A DNA stretch of 8,331 nucleotides from an uncultured Succinatimonas sp. (GTDB lineage Bacteria; Pseudomonadota; Gammaproteobacteria; Enterobacterales; Succinivibrionaceae). The notes beneath the pieces are model-generated. The model did no database searches, had not been told where the DNA came from, and saw only the letters and a list, made by a program, of their open reading frames with translations. A program made the position numbers and the translations under genes. This document shows positions 6,538-8,331 of the stretch, in pieces (positions within the stretch are counted from its first letter, which is position 1; every line of letters starts with the position of its first letter). The stretch lies in contig CABQMD010000029.1 in assembly GCA_902465145.1 (NCBI GenBank), positions 1 to 8,331 on the forward strand, read 5' to 3'.

Positions 6538-7149
6538 TTAACGTCCTTTGTTCTTACTGATTAAAAGCAGTGCCGCTTTGATCATCTTTTCAGCGGTACC
6601 GGCATCTTTTTGTACTGCCTTACAATATCTGACCGCTTCATTTTCCTTATAACCAAGCGCCACCAATGCGGCAACCGCTTCGTCAAAACATTCGCTTTTG
6701 CCTTCAAAACCGCTTTTATTTTCCGCAGCCGGTGCTTCGGAAAATTTTGAAAGCGTATCTTTAAGCTCGACTATCATGCGCTCGGCCGTTTTTTTGCCCA
6801 CGCCCGGGATCTGCTGAAGCTGCCGGCTGCTGTTATCCAATACCGCAGCAATAAAGCTTTCTACGCTGAAAGTTGAAAGTGCGGCCAATGCGCTTTTGGG
6901 ACCAACTCCGTTTACTTTGATAAGGATGCGAAAGAGCGAACGCGATGCCAAATCGGTAAAACCGTAGAGGATCTGCGCATCCTCTCGAACAATATGATGA
7001 ATATAAACAAAAACCTCCGAGGCACTGTCGCGAGGTAGGGTTGCAAGCGAGCTTTCAGGCATTTCAACCTCATACCCGACCCCCCCGGCCTCGATAAGCG
7101 CCGTGCTGCCGTCCGTTCTTATAAGTCTTCCGCGCAAACTGCCTATCAT
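6538..7149 (-). CDS. ruvA: RuvA, Holliday-junction DNA-binding protein
   Basis: Tetrameric protein that binds four-way junctions and recruits RuvB. The product is 203 aa, the same length as E. coli RuvA. Domain I (OB fold, about 1-64) begins [10 protein letters not shown], contains [10 protein letters not shown] and ends in [11 protein letters not shown]; Glu56 and Asp57 are the acidic pin residues (E. coli Glu55 and Asp56). Domain II has two helix-hairpin-helix motifs, [13 protein letters not shown] (about 79-91) and [13 protein letters not shown] (about 114-126). After an acidic linker, domain III (about 154-199, [19 protein letters not shown]) is the RuvB-binding three-helix bundle. The start at 7149 is supported by AAGGA 5 nt upstream, and ruvC ends 14 bp upstream. 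It is part of one operon with ruvC and ruvB. Confidence 0.97.
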   Translation of the reverse strand: MIGSLRGRLIRTDGSTALIEAGGVGYEVEMPESSLATLPRDSASEVFVYIHHIVREDAQILYGFTDLASRSLFRILIKVNGVGPKSALAALSTFSVESFIAAVLDNSSRQLQQIPGVGKKTAERMIVELKDTLSKFSEAPAAENKSGFEGKSECFDEAVAALVALGYKENEAVRYCKAVQKDAGTAEKMIKAALLLISKNKGR

Positions 7150-7163
7150 GATCTTCCTTATTT

Positions 7164-7694
7164 TTAAGATATTCTCAAACGACCGTGCACTGAGTAACGA
7201 TCGGCCACGTTATCTCCCATGGCTGAAGTTACGCTTTGAGTATAGGCATGACAGATGGCACAGGCCAAACCGTCGGCTGCATCTGCCTGAGGCGAGCCTT
7301 TTAAATTTAAAATACGGCGCACCATATACTGCACCTGTAGCTTGTCAGCCCAGCCGTAGCCTACCACGGACTGTTTTATTTGCTGAGGAGTGTACTCAAA
7401 AACCATAAGCTCAGCATTTGCTCCTGCAACCATGGCAGCCGCCCTGGCTTCTGAAAGCTTAACCGTGGATTGTACGTTTTTTGAAAGAAAAGTTTCTTCA
7501 ATTGCCATCTGCTGAGGATGAAACTGAGTAATAAGTTGCGTTACTCCAGCATAAATGATGCGCAATCTTTCAGCCATAGGTCCTCCGCCTGTAGAGATAC
7601 AACCAGAGCCTCTGTAACGTACCTGCCCCTTAAGGCTTTCCACCACCCCGTATCCTGTAAAGCGGGATCCCGGGTCGATGCCTATGATCACCAT
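7164..7694 (-). CDS. ruvC: RuvC, Holliday-junction resolvase (crossover junction endodeoxyribonuclease)
   Basis: Dimeric RNase H-fold endonuclease that cuts Holliday junctions symmetrically. The product is 176 aa (E. coli 173). The four metal-binding acids are at the same numbers as in E. coli: Asp7 (GIDPGS), Glu66 (MAIEETF), Asp138 and Asp141 (QADAADGLACAICHA). Other family marks are GYGVVE, FLSKNVQSTVKLSEARAAA and the YTPQQIKQSVVGYG loop. The last ~20 residues diverge, as is usual. The ATG at 7694 has AAGG 8 nt upstream. It is the first gene of the minus-strand cluster and lies behind a promoter candidate at 7762-7791. In many Gammaproteobacteria yebC precedes ruvC; here a divergent transporter gene does instead. 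Confidence 0.97.
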   Translation of the reverse strand: MVIIGIDPGSRFTGYGVVESLKGQVRYRGSGCISTGGGPMAERLRIIYAGVTQLITQFHPQQMAIEETFLSKNVQSTVKLSEARAAAMVAGANAELMVFEYTPQQIKQSVVGYGWADKLQVQYMVRRILNLKGSPQADAADGLACAICHAYTQSVTSAMGDNVADRYSVHGRLRIS

Positions 7695-7761
7695 TTATGA
7701 AACCTTAAGTCAAACCTTGAAAAACATGGTTATTTTACTGGATCTTTCACCAAAATTTGTT

Positions 7762-7791
7762 TTTAAAAGCTAAAGTGGTGTCTTTTGTCAA
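7762..7791 (-). promoter_or_regulatory. Sigma70-like promoter candidate for the ruv-tol cluster
   Basis: Minus strand: a perfect -35 TTGACA (7791-7786), an 18-bp spacer and TTTAAA (7767-7762, 4 of 6 to TATAAT). Transcription would start near 7755, giving a leader of about 60 nt before the ruvC ATG. It is the best sigma70 match seen by eye in this intergenic region. Confidence 0.5.
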
Positions 7792-7860
7792 AGCTTAATT
7801 TTTAGGCTTCAAGTAATTTATCCGTCATCGGACGTATAAATTTTTTCTGCTGGTTCGACA

Positions 7861-7869
7861 TGTTACACT
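7861..7869 (+). promoter_or_regulatory. Weak extended -10 candidate for the substrate-binding protein gene
   Basis: TGT-TACACT fits a TGn extended -10 with 4 of 6 core bases. Only a T-run lies where a -35 would be. It would leave a leader of about 100 nt that contains the 7897-7914 dyad. A tentative call. Confidence 0.22.
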
Positions 7870-7896
7870 GTTTTATTTAAACAAAGTCCCCCTTCA

Positions 7897-7914
7897 CTGC
7901 CTGTAGCTTGGCAG
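7897..7914. promoter_or_regulatory. Small inverted repeat (CTGCC-N8-GGCAG), possible operator
   Basis: A perfect 5-bp dyad with an 8-nt centre lies 62 bp upstream of the plus-strand ATG. No U-run follows on either strand, so it is not a terminator. It could be an operator half-site pair, but a repeat this short can occur by chance. Confidence 0.25.
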
Positions 7915-7975
7915 CAAAAATTTAAGTACAAGAAAAAAGTTCTCATAAGAAGCTTTAATAATACGGATCATTTGC

Positions 7976-8331
7976 ATGAAAAAATTCATATTTTTGGCAA
8001 GTTTGACAGGATTGCTATGCTCTTTTAATGCATATTCTCAGCCCCTGACTTTGGGCATATTGCCTGCAGCCGACTCCATAGTGATAGAAAACGCCCAGGA
8101 ACAAGGACTTTTTAAAGAAGAAGGCATTGAAATCACAACTTTGCCGTTTAAAAGTGCGCTTGAAGTATCTGCAGCCTTAAAGGCAGGCAGACTTGACGGA
8201 TATTTCGGAGATCTTATGAATGTGATCTTAAACAATGCATCTGGATCTTCTTTGGAGGTAATAGCATCGACTACGCACACCACTCCCTTACAAAGACATT
8301 TCGGGCTTGCGGTATCTCCCAAAAGCAAAGA
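7976..8331 (+). CDS. Periplasmic ABC-type substrate-binding protein, NitT/TauT-like, cut by window edge
   Basis: 118 complete codons open to the right edge. Residues 1-21 form a Sec signal peptide (MKK, hydrophobic core FIFLASLTGLL, cleavage near NAYS before QP). The mature part begins LTLGILPAADSIVIENAQEQGLFKEEGIEI, followed by LPFKSALEVSAALKAGRLDGYFGDLMNVI and IASTT. This is the N-terminal lobe pattern of NMT1/NitT-TauT-type binding proteins: an early beta strand, then an AxxxGLFxxEGI helix and an FxSAxExxAALxAGxxDG segment. Those proteins deliver a small molecule to an inner-membrane ABC permease, whose genes would be expected just downstream. The single Cys15 lacks a lipobox. The ligand cannot be told from this part. 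It is transcribed away from ruvC and is functionally unrelated to it. The start has a weak CGGA site upstream. Confidence 0.8.
   Translation, partial: MKKFIFLASLTGLLCSFNAYSQPLTLGILPAADSIVIENAQEQGLFKEEGIEITTLPFKSALEVSAALKAGRLDGYFGDLMNVILNNASGSSLEVIASTTHTTPLQRHFGLAVSPKSK

Larger units (their letters stand above)
7695..7975. other. Divergent intergenic region between ruvC and the transporter gene
   Basis: 281 bp, AT-rich, with no open frame that resembles a gene. It holds the ruvC promoter candidate, a small dyad at 7897-7914 and a weak extended -10 for the plus-strand gene. I searched for CTG-N10-CAG (the gammaproteobacterial LexA box) and found none on either strand. No riboswitch or tRNA was recognised. 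Confidence 0.7.

Noticed and set aside
7820..7834. Short hairpin TCCG-TCAT-CGGA as a terminator or riboswitch element
   Set aside because: The stem is only 4 bp and the position, about 130 nt from either gene, gives no supporting structure.
7897..7914. LexA (SOS) box overlapping the CTGCC-GGCAG dyad
   Set aside because: The spacings between CTG and CAG here are 8 or 12, not 10, and the centre is not AT-alternating as in known boxes.
7957..7962. AATAAT as the -10 of the plus-strand gene
   Set aside because: No -35-like hexamer lies 16-18 bp upstream, and the start point would leave almost no leader for ribosome binding.
8038..8328. 96-aa minus-strand open frame at the right edge
   Set aside because: It is antisense to the plus-strand binding-protein gene, which has a signal peptide and a clear family pattern; the minus frame has neither.

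Overview
The window is an ordinary-looking piece of gammaproteobacterial chromosome, about 45-47% GC by eye. Nine of its ten genes lie on the minus strand. Read in transcription order (right to left) they are ruvC, ruvA, ruvB, ybgC, tolQ, tolR, tolA, tolB, pal and cpoB. This is the classic junction of the Holliday-junction resolvasome genes with the Tol-Pal cell-envelope operon. The order, together with the E. coli-like lengths and catalytic residue numbers of RuvC, RuvA, TolR and Pal, points to Gammaproteobacteria. A lineage such as Succinivibrionaceae or another Aeromonadales relative is possible, but this is only an impression from protein flavour.

Layout. 7976-8331 (+ strand): 5' end of a secreted ABC-type substrate-binding protein, cut by the right edge. 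7695-7975: a divergent intergenic region with a good sigma70-like promoter candidate for ruvC. 7694-5447: ruvC, ruvA and ruvB. 5454-2556: ybgC, tolQ, tolR and tolA, joined by stop/start overlaps or no gap. 2555-2463: a 93-bp gap holding an extended -10 promoter candidate and the Shine-Dalgarno for tolB. 2462-603: tolB and pal. 602-529: a gap with a rho-independent terminator/attenuator hairpin. 528-1: the N-terminal 176 codons of cpoB, cut by the left edge. No stretch of 300 bp lacks a gene. I saw no RNA gene, CRISPR array, insertion sequence or prophage.

How the genes work together. RuvA and RuvB form the branch-migration motor and RuvC the resolvase that process recombination intermediates. 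TolQ and TolR are the inner-membrane proton-driven motor that energises TolA. TolA spans the periplasm and acts on periplasmic TolB and outer-membrane lipoprotein Pal to constrict the outer membrane at division. CpoB links this machine to peptidoglycan synthesis. YbgC is a hotdog thioesterase that is habitually encoded with Tol-Pal.

Points that depart from the E. coli picture are a ~117-residue Gln/Pro-rich tail on TolQ, a rearranged set of four cysteines (including a CxxC) in the TolA C-terminal domain, loss of the Ser of the TolA SHLS transmembrane motif, and an Arg-to-Leu change next to RuvB sensor 1. There is also a terminator-like hairpin placed just before cpoB. I did not find a wholly new multi-gene system here; the unusual features are lineage variations on known machines.
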